Shown here: piece after piece, positions 1 to 9,426 of the stretch | How the letters are laid out: each line of letters opens with the position of its first letter | Numbering within the stretch: position 1 is the stretch's first letter | DNA from: Rhizobiales bacterium CCH3-A5 | GTDB lineage: Bacteria; Pseudomonadota; Alphaproteobacteria; Rhizobiales; Beijerinckiaceae | Assembly (NCBI GenBank): GCA_001556025.1 | Contig: LSIB01000008.1 | Coordinates: 48,134-112,133 of the forward strand | Reading direction: 5' to 3' | Length of the DNA: 64,000 nucleotides | Notes under the pieces: generated by a model | What the model saw: only the letters and a program-made list of their open reading frames with translations | Database searches by the model: none | What the model was told of the DNA's origin: nothing | Translations under genes and position numbers: made by a program

Positions 1-611
1 GCCACCAGTGCGACGATTTCCATGCCCTCGAACCCGTAATCCTGCGTCTCGACCAGAATGAACAGCAGGCCGGCTGCCAGCGCCAGCGCGATTCGCAAGG
101 TCAGCGTTCCGCGATCGGGCGCATCGAGCCAATGCCGATGCGCCAGCCCGACCAACGCGAGCAACCAGCCCTCCGTGCCGTATTCGACGATCTGGTTGGC
201 ATAGGGCGAGAGCAGCGCCAGTACGCCGACGAGCAGCATGATCCGTGAGCTCTGAGGCCAGACATGCCGCTCGATCGCCGGCAAGGCAAGCCGGATCGCG
301 GCGAAGTTCAGCAGGATGCTGAGCTGCGCGCCCGCGAACGAGCCCTCGCGCCAGAGATCGAGCAGGCTCAGGGCCACGCCAAGCCCGATCCATGTCCAGG
401 CGGTCGTCCGCGAGCGGGCAAACCCGATCAGGAAGAACCAGACCGGCAGCGAGGCCCGGCCGACGACGCGCCACCAGATCTCGTCGGGCGCGAAGTAATG
501 CCCCCAATGATCGACGAAGACGAAGACAAGCGCGGCGGCCTTCAGCAGGTCGGTCGTGGTGACCTGCTGCCGGAGCCCGCTTGCCGCCATCGGCTGGGCG
601 CGCGCGATCAT
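1..611 (-). CDS. TraX-like multi-spanning membrane protein, cut by the left edge
   Basis: Partial gene; the visible 203 residues start at ATG 611 and run off the window. The N-terminus has a Thr-Thr-Asp-Leu-Leu-Lys segment, then a hydrophobic helix ending in Asp-His-Trp-Gly, then Trp-Trp-Arg-Val-Val-Gly-Arg before another helix with Phe-Phe-Leu-Ile-Gly. This order (Asp-Leu-Lys, Asp-His, aromatic-rich Arg-Gly-Arg, long hydrophobic helices) is what I know from the TraX family, named for an F-pilin acetylase but mostly chromosomal and of unknown role. At least five membrane segments are visible. It lies 35 bases downstream of the glutaryl-CoA dehydrogenase gene on the same strand and may be read with it, but no functional link is apparent. 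The upstream ribosome site is weak. Confidence 0.7.
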   Translation of the reverse strand, partial: MIARAQPMAASGLRQQVTTTDLLKAAALVFVFVDHWGHYFAPDEIWWRVVGRASLPVWFFLIGFARSRTTAWTWIGLGVALSLLDLWREGSFAGAQLSILLNFAAIRLALPAIERHVWPQSSRIMLLVGVLALLSPYANQIVEYGTEGWLLALVGLAHRHWLDAPDRGTLTLRIALALAAGLLFILVETQDYGFEGMEIVALV

Positions 612-646
612 CTCTGCCGTCGCTCGCCAGATCGCCCCGCTCACCC

Positions 647-1864
647 TCAGAAGAACGCCTGCAGGCCCGTCACCGCCCGGCCCAAAATCAGCGCATGAAC
701 GTCATGCGTGCCCTCATAGGTGTTGACCGTCTCCAGGTTCGCCGCGTGGCGCATGACATGGTATTCGATCGAGATGCCGTTGCCGCCGTGCATGTCGCGG
801 GCCATGCGCGCGATGTCGAGCGCCTTGCCGCAATTGTTGCGCTTGACGAGCGAGATCATCTCGGGGGCCATTTGACCGGAGTCCATCAGCCGCCCGACCC
901 GCAGCGAGCCCTGCAGGCCGAGCGTGATCTCGGTCAGCATGTCGGCGTATTTCTTCTGGAAGAGCTGGGTCTGGGCCAGCGGCTTGTTGAACTGCCTGCG
1001 GTCGAGCCCGTATTGGCGGGCGCGGTGGAAGCAGTCCTCGGCCGCGCCCATCACGCCCCAGGAGATGCCGTAGCGCGCGCGGTTGAGGCAGCCAAACGGG
1101 CCCTTCAGGCCGGAGACGTTCGGCAGCAGATTCTCCTTGGGCACGATCACGCCGTCCATGACGATTTCGCCGGTGATCGAGGCGCGGAGCGAAAGCTTGC
1201 CGCCGATCTTCGGCGCGGAGAGGCCCTTCATGCCCTTCGTCAGGATGAAGCCCCGGATAGCGTTGTCATGTGCCGCCGACTTCGCCCAGACGACGAAGAC
1301 GTCGGCGATCGGCGAGTTCGAAATCCACATCTTCGAGCCGGTGAGGCGATAGCCGTCGGAAACCTTCTCGGCCCGCGTCTTCATGCCGGCGGGGTCGGAG
1401 CCGGCGTCGGGCTCGGTCAGGCCGAAGCAGCCGACCCATTCGCCCGAGCCGAGTTTTGGCAGGTACGTCTTGCGCTGCGTCTCGTCGCCATAGGCGTAGA
1501 TCGGATACATCACCAGTGAGGACTGCACGCTCATCATCGAGCGGTAGCCGGAATCGACGCGCTCGACCTCGCGGGCGACGAGTCCATAGGAGACGTAGTT
1601 CGCGCCGGCGCAGCCATACTCTTCCGGCACGGTGACGCCGAGCAGCCCGAGCGCGCCCATCTCGTTGAAGATCGCGCGGTCGGTCTTCTCCTCCAGATAG
1701 GCCTCCGAGACGCGCGGCTGCAGCTTCTCCTGCGCATAGTCGCGCGCCGTGTCGCGAATCAGGCGCTCGTCCTCGGACAACTGCTCGTCGAGCAAAAAGG
1801 CGTCGTCCCAGGCGAATTCGGCCAGCTTGTGGCTGTGGCTGGACTTGCGGGCAGGCTCGGACAT
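647..1864 (-). CDS. gcdH: Glutaryl-CoA dehydrogenase
   Basis: 405-residue acyl-CoA dehydrogenase family flavoenzyme that oxidises and decarboxylates glutaryl-CoA to crotonyl-CoA, the last specific step of lysine and tryptophan breakdown. The C-terminal Tyr-Glu-Gly-Thr-His-Asp segment, followed by a His-Ala-Leu-Ile-Leu-Gly-Arg stretch, is characteristic of this family; Glu384 is the expected catalytic base. A Gly-Tyr-Arg-Ser segment followed by Val-Gln-Ser-Ser-Leu-Val-Met also matches. The reading frame stays open to 2074, but ATG 1864 gives the family N-terminus and lies just after the stop of the aldehyde dehydrogenase gene, 19 bases away. Those two neighbours form the lower part of an aminoadipate route of lysine catabolism. 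Confidence 0.93.
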   Translation of the reverse strand: MSEPARKSSHSHKLAEFAWDDAFLLDEQLSEDERLIRDTARDYAQEKLQPRVSEAYLEEKTDRAIFNEMGALGLLGVTVPEEYGCAGANYVSYGLVAREVERVDSGYRSMMSVQSSLVMYPIYAYGDETQRKTYLPKLGSGEWVGCFGLTEPDAGSDPAGMKTRAEKVSDGYRLTGSKMWISNSPIADVFVVWAKSAAHDNAIRGFILTKGMKGLSAPKIGGKLSLRASITGEIVMDGVIVPKENLLPNVSGLKGPFGCLNRARYGISWGVMGAAEDCFHRARQYGLDRRQFNKPLAQTQLFQKKYADMLTEITLGLQGSLRVGRLMDSGQMAPEMISLVKRNNCGKALDIARMARDMHGGNGISIEYHVMRHAANLETVNTYEGTHDVHALILGRAVTGLQAFF

Positions 1865-1883
1865 CGGTTCTCTCCCTGATCTG

Positions 1884-3404
1884 TCAGGCGTCGACATCGA
1901 AGCTGACGCCCTGCGCCAGCGGCAATGTCGCGCCGTAATTGAGCGTATTCGTGGCCCGGCGCATATAGGCCTTCCAGGCGTCGGAGCCGGCCTCGCGGCC
2001 GCCGCCGGTCTCCTTCTCGCCGCCGAAAGCCCCGCCGATCTCGGCGCCGGATGGCCCGATATTGACGTTCGCAATTCCGCAATCGGAGCCTTCCGCCGAA
2101 ATGAAGCTCTCCGCCTCGCGCATGTCGAGCGTGAAGATCGAGGAGGACAGGCCCGCTCCGACCGCGTTCTGGATCGCGATCGCCTCGGCCAGCGTCCGAT
2201 ACTTCATGACGTAGAGGATGGGAGCGAAGGTCTCGCGCTCGACCGGGCCGGTCTGCGCTGGCATCTCGACCAGCGCCGGCCTGGCATAGAAGCCACCCGC
2301 GCCGACATCGACACGCTCGCCGCCATGGACGGTGCCGCCCGCCGCCCTCGCCTCCGACAGCGCCTTCTGCATGCCCTGCCACGCCGCGTCGTCGATCAGC
2401 GGGCCGACCAGCACGCCGGCCTCGCGCGGATCGCCGATCGTCACCGATCCGTAAACCTTGATCAGCTTCGGGATCAGCGCGTCGTAAACGCTCTCGTGCA
2501 CGATAAGACGGCGCAAAGTGGTGCAGCGCTGGCCGGCGGTGCCCATCGCCGCGAAGGCGATGCCGCGCAGGGCGAGGTCGAGATCGGCCGAAGGCGCGAC
2601 GATCGCGGCATTGTTGCCGCCGAGTTCGAGGATGGCGCGGGCGAAGCGGCTGGCGAGTTTTTGACCCACCTCCTTGCCCATCTTGGTTGAGCCCGTCGCC
2701 GAGACGACGGGGACGCGGTGATCGGAGACGAGAATATCGCCGATCTCGCGGCCGCCGATCAGGATTTCCGAAAGCCCCGCCGGAGCCTCCGGACCGAACC
2801 GCTTCATCGTCTTCTCGACGATCGCCTGCACCGCCAGCGCGGTCAGCGGGGTCTTCTCGGATGGCTTCCAGACAACGCTGTCGCCGCAGACGAAGGCGAG
2901 CGCCGCATTCCACGACCAGACCGCAACCGGGAAATTGAAGGCCGAGATCACGCCGCAGACGCCCAGCGGATGCCAGGTCTCCATCATGCGGTGGTTGGGC
3001 CGTTCCGTCGCGATCGTCAGCCCATAGAGCTGGCGCGACAGCCCGACCGCGAAATCGCAGATATCGATCATCTCCTGGACCTCTCCGAGGCCCTCGGAGG
3101 TGACCTTGCCGGCCTCCATCGTGACCAGCAGCCCGAGATCGTCCTTGGCGGCGCGCAGTTCCGCGCCGAGCAGGCGCACGAACTCACCCCGGCGCGGCGC
3201 GGGCACCTTGCGCCAGGCAAGGAACGCCGATTGCGCCCGTCCGATCGCGGCCGTCGCCTCGGTCGGGCTCGTCTCGCGCAGGGTCGCGACAGTCTCGCCG
3301 GTGATCGGCGAGCGCGCAACGAGACCTGTGGCCGCGAAGGCTGCGTCGGCGACGCCGAGACGCTTCAGCAGCGCGAGCGTATTCTCGGGGAGAGTGGAGG
3401 TCAT
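1884..3404 (-). CDS. amaB: L-aminoadipate-semialdehyde dehydrogenase (ALDH7 family)
   Basis: 506-residue NAD-dependent aldehyde dehydrogenase. Catalytic Cys294 sits in Gly-Thr-Ala-Gly-Gln-Arg-Cys-Thr-Thr and the general base Glu260 in Leu-Glu-Leu-Gly-Gly-Asn-Asn, both in ALDH7 form. The C-terminal [11 protein letters not shown] segment followed by Ser-Asp-Ala-Trp-Lys is the signature of antiquitin-type enzymes, which oxidise alpha-aminoadipate semialdehyde (in equilibrium with piperideine-6-carboxylate) to alpha-aminoadipate. First gene of a minus-strand pair with glutaryl-CoA dehydrogenase, so a lysine-catabolic role is strongly supported by context. The symbol follows the Pseudomonas naming (also called pcd). 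Start is ATG 3404. Confidence 0.9.
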   Translation of the reverse strand: MTSTLPENTLALLKRLGVADAAFAATGLVARSPITGETVATLRETSPTEATAAIGRAQSAFLAWRKVPAPRRGEFVRLLGAELRAAKDDLGLLVTMEAGKVTSEGLGEVQEMIDICDFAVGLSRQLYGLTIATERPNHRMMETWHPLGVCGVISAFNFPVAVWSWNAALAFVCGDSVVWKPSEKTPLTALAVQAIVEKTMKRFGPEAPAGLSEILIGGREIGDILVSDHRVPVVSATGSTKMGKEVGQKLASRFARAILELGGNNAAIVAPSADLDLALRGIAFAAMGTAGQRCTTLRRLIVHESVYDALIPKLIKVYGSVTIGDPREAGVLVGPLIDDAAWQGMQKALSEARAAGGTVHGGERVDVGAGGFYARPALVEMPAQTGPVERETFAPILYVMKYRTLAEAIAIQNAVGAGLSSSIFTLDMREAESFISAEGSDCGIANVNIGPSGAEIGGAFGGEKETGGGREAGSDAWKAYMRRATNTLNYGATLPLAQGVSFDVDA

Positions 3405-3450
3405 GCGTCAGGCCTTGGTCGTCTGGTTCGTCGCGAAGCCGCAACCCTCC

Positions 3451-3560
3451 CCGTCATCCTGGACAAGAGACTAAGCCGCGTAGATCCGAGATCCATCGTA
3501 ACGCGCGATGGCGCTTCATGATGGAACCCGGAACTTCGCTGCGCGAAGCCAGGATGACGG
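3451..3560. repeat. Inverted repeat (GTCATCCTGG type) upstream of the LysR gene
   Basis: A 12-base arm CCGTCATCCTGG at 3451-3462 is exactly inverted at 3549-3560, with 86 bases between that contain further short self-complementary pieces. It fills most of the 248-base gap between the divergent aldehyde dehydrogenase and LysR genes. The end sequence resembles the one near 59006 (GTCATTCC...GGAATGAC), so this looks like one copy of a dispersed palindromic element rather than an operator. Family membership is inferred from end similarity only. Confidence 0.6.
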
Positions 3561-3652
3561 CATGGCGGAGGCCTCAAATCCAACTCGCACAATGCCCTCT
3601 TCCGCGCCTCGCCAGCAACCGATATGTTCTCACGACTTGATGAGTATTGATC

Positions 3653-4561
3653 ATGATCGGTGAATGGGCTTCCGGCCGCCTCAGCGTTCCGTCCTTGTCG
3701 GCGCTCGCCGCCTTCGAGGCGGCGGCGCGCCATGGCAGTTTCACCCGCGCCGCCGAGGAGCTTAACCTGACGCAAGGCGCGGTCAGCCGCCAGGTCGCCC
3801 ATCTTGAGCAGGTGCTCGGCGTTGCCCTGTTCGAGCGCGTTCGCCAGCGCGTCAGCCTGACGCCGGCGGGCGGGGCCTATGCAGCGGACATCCGCGACGG
3901 TCTTTCGCGCATCGCAGCCGCCACCGTCTCGACCATGGCTTTTCGCGGGGCTGCCGGCGTGCTGCATCTTGCCATCCTGCCGACCTTCGGCACGCGCTGG
4001 CTGATCCCGCGTCTGCCGCGCTTCACCGAGGCGCATCCCGGCATCACCATCAACTTCGCCACAAAGCTTGTACCGTTCGATTTCGCGCGCGAGCCGCTCG
4101 ATGCGGCGATCCATTTCGGCGATCCGGTCTGGCCCGGTGCGAAACTGCACCGGCTGATGGGCGAGGAAATCGTACCGGTCGCCGCGCCTGCGCTGGTCGC
4201 CCGGCTCGGGCTCGCCGCGCCGGCCGACATGCTGCGCGCGCCCTTGCTGCAGCAATCGACGCGGCCGCGCGCTTGGGCGAACTGGCTGGAGCAGCAGGGC
4301 CTGCCGCCGAGCCTCGCTTTGATGGGGCCGCGCTTCGAACAGTTCGCCATGGTCTCGCAGGCTGCGGTCGCAGGGCTGGGCTTGGCCATCGTGCCGCGCT
4401 TCCTTGTCGAGGAGGAACTGCGGGCGGGCTCGCTGGTCATCCCCTTCGATCTGCCGGTGACCGGCTCGGAAGCCTATTACCTGGTCTATCCGGATGCGCG
4501 GGAGCATGTGCCTGCGGTGATCGCTTTCCGCGACTGGCTGCTGCGCGAATGCCAGCCATGA
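3653..4561 (+). CDS. LysR-family transcriptional regulator (GcvA-like)
   Basis: 302-residue regulator: N-terminal winged helix-turn-helix (about residues 9-65, with Ala-Ala-Phe-Glu-Ala-Ala-Ala-Arg-His and a Thr-Gln-Gly-Ala-Val-Ser-Arg recognition helix) and a C-terminal substrate-binding domain. The helix-turn-helix wording and the Gly-Leu-Gly-Leu-Ala-Ile-Val-Pro segment near residue 245 resemble the GcvA group. I chose ATG 3653; an in-frame TTG at 3647 would add two residues. It precedes the FAD oxidoreductase gene on the same strand by 97 bases and is divergent from the lysine-catabolic genes, so either could be its target; the sequence does not decide this. Confidence 0.88.
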   Translation: MIGEWASGRLSVPSLSALAAFEAAARHGSFTRAAEELNLTQGAVSRQVAHLEQVLGVALFERVRQRVSLTPAGGAYAADIRDGLSRIAAATVSTMAFRGAAGVLHLAILPTFGTRWLIPRLPRFTEAHPGITINFATKLVPFDFAREPLDAAIHFGDPVWPGAKLHRLMGEEIVPVAAPALVARLGLAAPADMLRAPLLQQSTRPRAWANWLEQQGLPPSLALMGPRFEQFAMVSQAAVAGLGLAIVPRFLVEEELRAGSLVIPFDLPVTGSEAYYLVYPDAREHVPAVIAFRDWLLRECQP

Positions 4562-4658
4562 CGCCGGCCTCTCGACAAGCGCAGCGTCCCGCGTCATTCA
4601 TGCCGGAAAGTCACCAACCACCGCCGTCCTGCGTGACAGCATTTCTGCGAGCCCTGCC

Positions 4659-5879
4659 ATGTCGCCCCATTCTGACAGCGCCGATGTCGTAATCTGCGGC
4701 GGCGCGGCCATCGGCTCGTCCGTAGCCTTCCACCTCGCGGCCGACGCCGGCTTTACCGGCAAGGTCGTCGTGATCGAGAAGGATCCGACCTATCGGCAGG
4801 CGGCGTCGGCACTCTCGGCGGCGTCGATCCGGCAGCAATTCTCCAGCCCGGTGAACATCCGCATCTCGCTGCACGGCATCGCGTTTTTGCGCAACATCGG
4901 ACAGCATCTCGCAGTCGATGGCGAGGCCCCGGCGATCGACCTGCACGAGGGCGGCTATCTCTATCTCGCCGGTTCGGAGGGCGCGCCGATCCTCGCCGTG
5001 AACCAGCAAATGCAGACGCGCGAGGGGGCCGATGTTGCGCTTTATGCTGCGAAAATGCTGCGCAGCAAATTTAGCTGGCTTAATGTCGAAGACGTCGCCT
5101 GCGGCACGTTTGGGGTCAGCGGCGAGGGCTGGTTCGACGGCTGGGCGCTGCTGCAGGCTTACAGGAAAAAGGCCCGCTCGCTTGGCGTCGAGTACCGCCA
5201 GGGCGAAGTCGCGCGATATGTCCTCGAAGGTGGGCGCGTGACAGCAGTGGAACTGACGGACGGCAGCCGCATCGCCTGCGGAGCGGCCGTCAATGCCACG
5301 GGCACCCATGGCGCGAGGCTTGCCGCCACCGCCGGCATCACGATCCCCGTCAGATCGATGAAGCGGAACGTCTTCACCTGGACCTGCAAGGGCGATGTCG
5401 GAAACTGTCCGCTGCTGATCGACACGAGCGGCGTCTGGTGCCGGCCGGAAGGTGCGCGCGGCGGCGACGGACAGATGTTCATTGGCGGCGCGGCGCCACC
5501 GGCCGAGACCGACCGCGAATGGATCGAGACCGACCCGGATGTCGAGGATGTCGACTGGGCTTTCTTCGAGGAGACGGTCTGGCCGGCGCTGGCGCACCGC
5601 ATTCCAGCTTTCGAGGCAATCAGGCCCGGCCGCGGCTGGACCGGCCCCTACGACATGAACGGCCTCGACCACAACGCCATCCTGGGGCCGGCCGTCGGCG
5701 TGCCGAACCTGTACCTCGCCAACGGCTTTTCGGGGCATGGCCTGCAGCAATCGCCTGCCGTCGGGCGCGGTCTGGCCGAGTACATCGCGCATGGCCGCTA
5801 TCGCAGCCTCGATCTTGCCGATCTCGGCCATGAGCGCATCGTTGCAGGCCGGCCTCTGCTAGAGGCCAATGTGATCTGA
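4659..5879 (+). CDS. FAD-dependent oxidoreductase, DAO (glycine/D-amino acid oxidase) family
   Basis: 406-residue flavoprotein. The N-terminal Rossmann segment Val-Val-Ile-Cys-Gly-Gly-Ala-Ala-Ile-Gly-Ser-Ser binds the ADP part of FAD, an acidic residue ends the second strand (Val-Val-Val-Ile-Glu-Lys), and near the C-terminus Asn-Gly-Phe-Ser-Gly-His-Gly-Leu-Gln-Gln with an upstream Asp-His-Asn-Ala-Ile-Leu-Gly segment forms the conserved second flavin contact. This arrangement is typical of DadA/FOXRED1-like amine or amino acid oxidoreductases. The substrate cannot be read from the sequence; an N-methyl or D-amino acid is a guess from the family. It lies between the LysR gene and the DinB-like gene (13 bases to the latter). 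Confidence 0.85.
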   Translation: MSPHSDSADVVICGGAAIGSSVAFHLAADAGFTGKVVVIEKDPTYRQAASALSAASIRQQFSSPVNIRISLHGIAFLRNIGQHLAVDGEAPAIDLHEGGYLYLAGSEGAPILAVNQQMQTREGADVALYAAKMLRSKFSWLNVEDVACGTFGVSGEGWFDGWALLQAYRKKARSLGVEYRQGEVARYVLEGGRVTAVELTDGSRIACGAAVNATGTHGARLAATAGITIPVRSMKRNVFTWTCKGDVGNCPLLIDTSGVWCRPEGARGGDGQMFIGGAAPPAETDREWIETDPDVEDVDWAFFEETVWPALAHRIPAFEAIRPGRGWTGPYDMNGLDHNAILGPAVGVPNLYLANGFSGHGLQQSPAVGRGLAEYIAHGRYRSLDLADLGHERIVAGRPLLEANVI

Positions 5880-5892
5880 GAAGGCGAGATCC

Positions 5893-6417
5893 ATGATCGA
5901 CACTGCCTTCGTCGCGACCATGGTGCGCTACAATGCCTGGCAGAACGGCAGCCTGATCGCAGCTGCGTCCGGGCTCGACGATGCCGCCCGTCGTGTCGAG
6001 CGCGGCGCCTATTTCGGTTCGATCCATGGTACGTTCAATCATCTGCTCTGGGCCGACGAGATGTGGCTCAGCCGTTTCACCGGCTCGCCGAGACCTGGCT
6101 GCGGCATCAAGGACTCGCCCCGGCTTGTCGAGGGCTGGGACGCGTTCGTCGCGCGCCGCAATTCGATCGACGCCACGATCGCAGATTGGGCGGGCGGCCT
6201 CTCCCAGGACTGGCTCGACGGCGAACTGACATGGTTTTCCGGCGCGACGCAGCGCGAGATGCGCCGCTCCTGCGCGCTGCTGGTCGTGCATCTCTTCAAC
6301 CACCAGACCCATCATCGCGGCCAGATCCACGCCATGCTGACGGCGGCCGGCGCGCGTCCAGACGACACCGACCTGATGCTGCTGGGCGAGCCGGACTTTG
6401 AGGTCACGCAGACGTGA
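5893..6417 (+). CDS. DinB-family putative metal-binding protein
   Basis: 174-residue four-helix-bundle protein of the DinB/YfiT group. The expected metal ligands are visible: His50 in Phe-Asn-His-Leu-Leu-Trp-Ala-Asp, and His137 and His141 in Asn-His-Gln-Thr-His-His-Arg-Gly-Gln-Ile-His. Members of this superfamily often act as thiol-dependent S-transferases (bacillithiol or mycothiol in Gram-positives), but alphaproteobacterial members are mostly uncharacterised. The gene follows the FAD oxidoreductase by 13 bases and is probably co-transcribed with it, which hints at handling of a reactive product, an inference only. Confidence 0.85.
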   Translation: MIDTAFVATMVRYNAWQNGSLIAAASGLDDAARRVERGAYFGSIHGTFNHLLWADEMWLSRFTGSPRPGCGIKDSPRLVEGWDAFVARRNSIDATIADWAGGLSQDWLDGELTWFSGATQREMRRSCALLVVHLFNHQTHHRGQIHAMLTAAGARPDDTDLMLLGEPDFEVTQT

Positions 6418-6502
6418 CGTGCCATTGATGGCGTGATCGCGGAAGCCAAGGTGTTCCGTCGAGGCGCACACGCCTCGCGCGGCAGTCTTGGATTGCGCCT
6501 GC

Positions 6503-8122
6503 ATGCCCGAAACGAAGCCTGTCACCGGCGCTGATCTGATAGCCCGCCGCCTCGCAGGCGCGGGCATCCGGCATGCCTTCGGCATTCCAGGCGGCGAGGT
6601 TCTGGCGCTGGTCGAGGCGTTCGAGGCTGCCGGCATCGCGCCGATCCTGGCCAAGCACGAGAATGCCGCGGGCTTCATGGCCGAGGGCGCGTGGCACGCC
6701 ACGGGCGCTCCGGGCTTGCTTTACGCCACACTCGGCCCCGGCGTCGCCAACGCCGTCAACGTCGTCGCCAATGCGCAGCAGGACCGGGTGCCGCTGGTCT
6801 TCGTCACCGGCTGCGTCGATTCCGCCGAGGCCGAGAGCTACACCCATCAGGTCTTCGACCATCAGGCCCTGCTGCGACCGATCGTCAAGGCGAGCTTTCG
6901 CGCCACCGCGCAGACCTGCGAGGCGGTGGTCGACAAGGCGCTGGCCACGGCCCTGTCGGGTCGGCCGGGCCCCGTCCATATCGACGTGCCCATCGGCGTG
7001 GCGGAAGGGCCGGCTCAGGCGAGCCGCCAGCGCGCGCCAGTCCTGCCGCTGCCGGCCGCTCCGGCCGAAGCGGCGGCGCTCGACGCGGTCCGTGCGGCGC
7101 TGGCGCAGGCAAGGCGGCCGCTGATCATCGCCGGGCTCGACATCGTCAATCAGGGTGCGTCGCAGGCGCTGACGGATTTCGCGCGCCGACGCGCAATCCC
7201 CGTCGTCTCCAGCTACAAGGCCAAGGGCGCGCTGCCCGAGAGCGATCCGCTCGCTATCGCTGGCGCGGGGCTTTCGCCCAAGGCCGACCGGCATCTGCTG
7301 CCGCTGATCCAGGCCGCCGATCTCGTCCTCCTTGCCGGCTATGATCCCATCGAGATGCGGATCAACTGGCGCAATCCGTTCTCAGCCGAAACCTTGGTGA
7401 TCGACCTCGTCGCCGAGGCGATGCAGCACGGCATGCACCGCAGCGACCATCTCATCGTCGGCGATGTCGCGGCCGGCCTCGCCGCGCTCGACGCTGCCCC
7501 TCTCGCGAGCGGCCTCTGGCCGGGCGGCGAGCCGGCCCGGACGCGCGCCGCCCTGCGCGAGGCCTTCGCCAGCGACGGCTGGGGGCCGGATCTCGTCTTC
7601 GAGACGGTACGCGCGGCCGCGCCGGCCGACACCGTGATCACGATCGATTCCGGCGCCCACCGCATCCTGCTCTCGCAGATCTGGCGCACGGACATCCCGC
7701 GCGCGATCCTGCAATCGACGGGCCTTTGCACCATGGGCTGCGCCGTGCCGCTGGCGCTGGGCTACAAGCTCGCTGCGACTGCCGCGCCGGTGATCGCGTT
7801 CGTTGGCGATGCCGGTCTGGAGATGGGGCTCGGCGAACTCGCCACCGCGCGCGATCTCGGTCTTCCGGTCGTCATCGTCGTTCTGGTCGACCAGAGCCTG
7901 GCGCTGATCGAGATGAAGCAGCGCGCGAGCCAGCGCCCCAATGCGGCGGTCGATTTTTCCGGCAGCGACTTCCCCGCCGTCGCGAAGGCTCTGGGCGGGG
8001 AGGGGCTCTGGATCGACGACGCAGACACGCTGGCCGCCGAAGTCGAGGCCGCGCTCGGTCGTGACGCCTTCACGGTGTTGGCCTGCCGCATCGCGCGGCG
8101 CGCCTATGACGGGAAGATCTGA
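6503..8122 (+). CDS. Thiamine-diphosphate-dependent enzyme, acetolactate-synthase-like
   Basis: 539-residue protein with the three-domain layout of the POX/AHAS group: pyrimidine-binding N-terminal domain with catalytic Glu53 in Lys-His-Glu-Asn-Ala-Ala-Gly-Phe-Met-Ala-Glu-Gly, a central domain, and a C-terminal diphosphate-binding domain starting Gly-Asp-Ala-Gly-Leu-Glu-Met. The usual Asn-Asn at the end of that motif is Val-Asp. No small regulatory subunit is nearby, so a biosynthetic acetolactate synthase is unlikely; a decarboxylase or carboligase of an unknown 2-oxo acid is more plausible. ATG 6503 is preferred over an in-frame TTG at 6488. Three bases separate it from the next gene. Confidence 0.85.
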   Translation: MPETKPVTGADLIARRLAGAGIRHAFGIPGGEVLALVEAFEAAGIAPILAKHENAAGFMAEGAWHATGAPGLLYATLGPGVANAVNVVANAQQDRVPLVFVTGCVDSAEAESYTHQVFDHQALLRPIVKASFRATAQTCEAVVDKALATALSGRPGPVHIDVPIGVAEGPAQASRQRAPVLPLPAAPAEAAALDAVRAALAQARRPLIIAGLDIVNQGASQALTDFARRRAIPVVSSYKAKGALPESDPLAIAGAGLSPKADRHLLPLIQAADLVLLAGYDPIEMRINWRNPFSAETLVIDLVAEAMQHGMHRSDHLIVGDVAAGLAALDAAPLASGLWPGGEPARTRAALREAFASDGWGPDLVFETVRAAAPADTVITIDSGAHRILLSQIWRTDIPRAILQSTGLCTMGCAVPLALGYKLAATAAPVIAFVGDAGLEMGLGELATARDLGLPVVIVVLVDQSLALIEMKQRASQRPNAAVDFSGSDFPAVAKALGGEGLWIDDADTLAAEVEAALGRDAFTVLACRIARRAYDGKI

Positions 8123-8125
8123 GCG

Positions 8126-9355
8126 ATGACCGCCGCTCCGGCAAAACGCGAGCGCGACGTCAGGCTGGATTTCTTTCGCGGCCTGACGATGTTCATCATC
8201 TTCATCGCCCATGCCGATCTGAACCCGTGGAACGCCTGGATTCCGGCGCGCTTCGGCTTCTCCTCGGGCACGGAACTCTTCGTCTTCTGCTCGGGGCTGG
8301 CGAGCGCCATCGCCTTCGGCTCGGTCTTCGTCAAGCGCGGCTTCTGGTTAGGCCTCGCGCGCATCGTCAATCGCCTCTGGCAGGTCTACTGGGCGCAGAT
8401 CGGCGTCGTGCTCGTCGTCATCGGGGTGATGTTCGCAGCCGAGACGTTGTTTCCCGGACGCGGCCTCAACACAGATCCGTTGCCCGATATGCTGCGCGAC
8501 CCGGCCACCGCCATCGCTGGGCTGCTGACCCTGCGCTGGCTGCCGGGCTATCTCGACATCCTGCCGATGTATCTGGTCATTCTGGCCCTGATCCCGGTGA
8601 TGATGGCGGCGTCGCTGCTGCATCGGCTGTTGCCTGTCGCCCTCTCGCTCGTCCTGTACGCTCTGGTCTGGACGGTCGGCATCAACCTGCCCGGCAATCC
8701 GTGGACGGGCTTCGGCTGGTTCTTCAATCCCTTCGCCTGGCAGTTGATCTTCTTCACTGGCTTTGCCCTCGGCATGGGCTGGCTCAGGGCCCCGCCGCTG
8801 CGGGACCGGCGCTGGCTGGCGCTTGCGGCGGCCATCCTCATCGTCAGCCTGCCGCTGAGCTTCTGGGGCTTCCATGCCGCCGTGCCGGCGCTGGAGCGGG
8901 CCTATGCGGCGATCCTGCCCGGCAATGAGAAGACCGACCTGCACTGGCTGCGCTATGTGCATTTTCTCGCGCTCGCCTATCTCGTGCTGTCCTGGGTCGA
9001 GCCGCGCCGCGCCCGTCTGACCCAAGGGCTCGCGATGGTCGTGGTCAAGGTCGGGCGGCAATCGCTCGCCACCTTCCTCGTCAGCCTCGTCGCTGCGCGC
9101 ACGGCCTCGCTCGCCTTCCATTTGCTGGGCACGGATGCGCTGGTCAGCCTCGCGATCAACCTCGTCGGCGTCGTGATCGTCATCGCGACCGCGCTCATCG
9201 TCGGCTGGTTCAAGTCTTCGCCCTGGGCGGTGCGCCCGTCGCCTGCGAGGCAGCCCGTTCAAACTGTTGACGAAATTCCTGCCGCGGCGGCGAAGCCGCG
9301 ACAGATCGATCAAAACCCCGTCACGAAACAGTTATTGCCCAGCGCCCGAACGTGA
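8126..9355 (+). CDS. opgC: OpgC-family membrane protein
   Basis: 409-residue integral membrane protein, about ten predicted segments. The N-terminal Arg-Asp-Val-Arg-Leu-Asp-Phe-Phe-Arg-Gly-Leu followed by a helix ending Phe-Ile-Ala-His matches OpgC, an acyltransferase-3-related protein that in other Proteobacteria transfers succinyl groups to osmoregulated periplasmic glucans. The last 60 residues after the final helix are a cytoplasmic low-complexity tail. It starts three bases after the thiamine-diphosphate gene, suggesting co-transcription, although the two functions are not obviously related. No glucan synthase gene is in the window, so the substrate is inferred only from the family. Confidence 0.82.
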   Translation: MTAAPAKRERDVRLDFFRGLTMFIIFIAHADLNPWNAWIPARFGFSSGTELFVFCSGLASAIAFGSVFVKRGFWLGLARIVNRLWQVYWAQIGVVLVVIGVMFAAETLFPGRGLNTDPLPDMLRDPATAIAGLLTLRWLPGYLDILPMYLVILALIPVMMAASLLHRLLPVALSLVLYALVWTVGINLPGNPWTGFGWFFNPFAWQLIFFTGFALGMGWLRAPPLRDRRWLALAAAILIVSLPLSFWGFHAAVPALERAYAAILPGNEKTDLHWLRYVHFLALAYLVLSWVEPRRARLTQGLAMVVVKVGRQSLATFLVSLVAARTASLAFHLLGTDALVSLAINLVGVVIVIATALIVGWFKSSPWAVRPSPARQPVQTVDEIPAAAAKPRQIDQNPVTKQLLPSART

Positions 9356-9426
9356 AAACCATCCGGATTCGGGGCTGGTAGAAGAAAATCCATCTGTCCG
9401 ATCAGGGCGCGGCAGCGAGGATTTTG

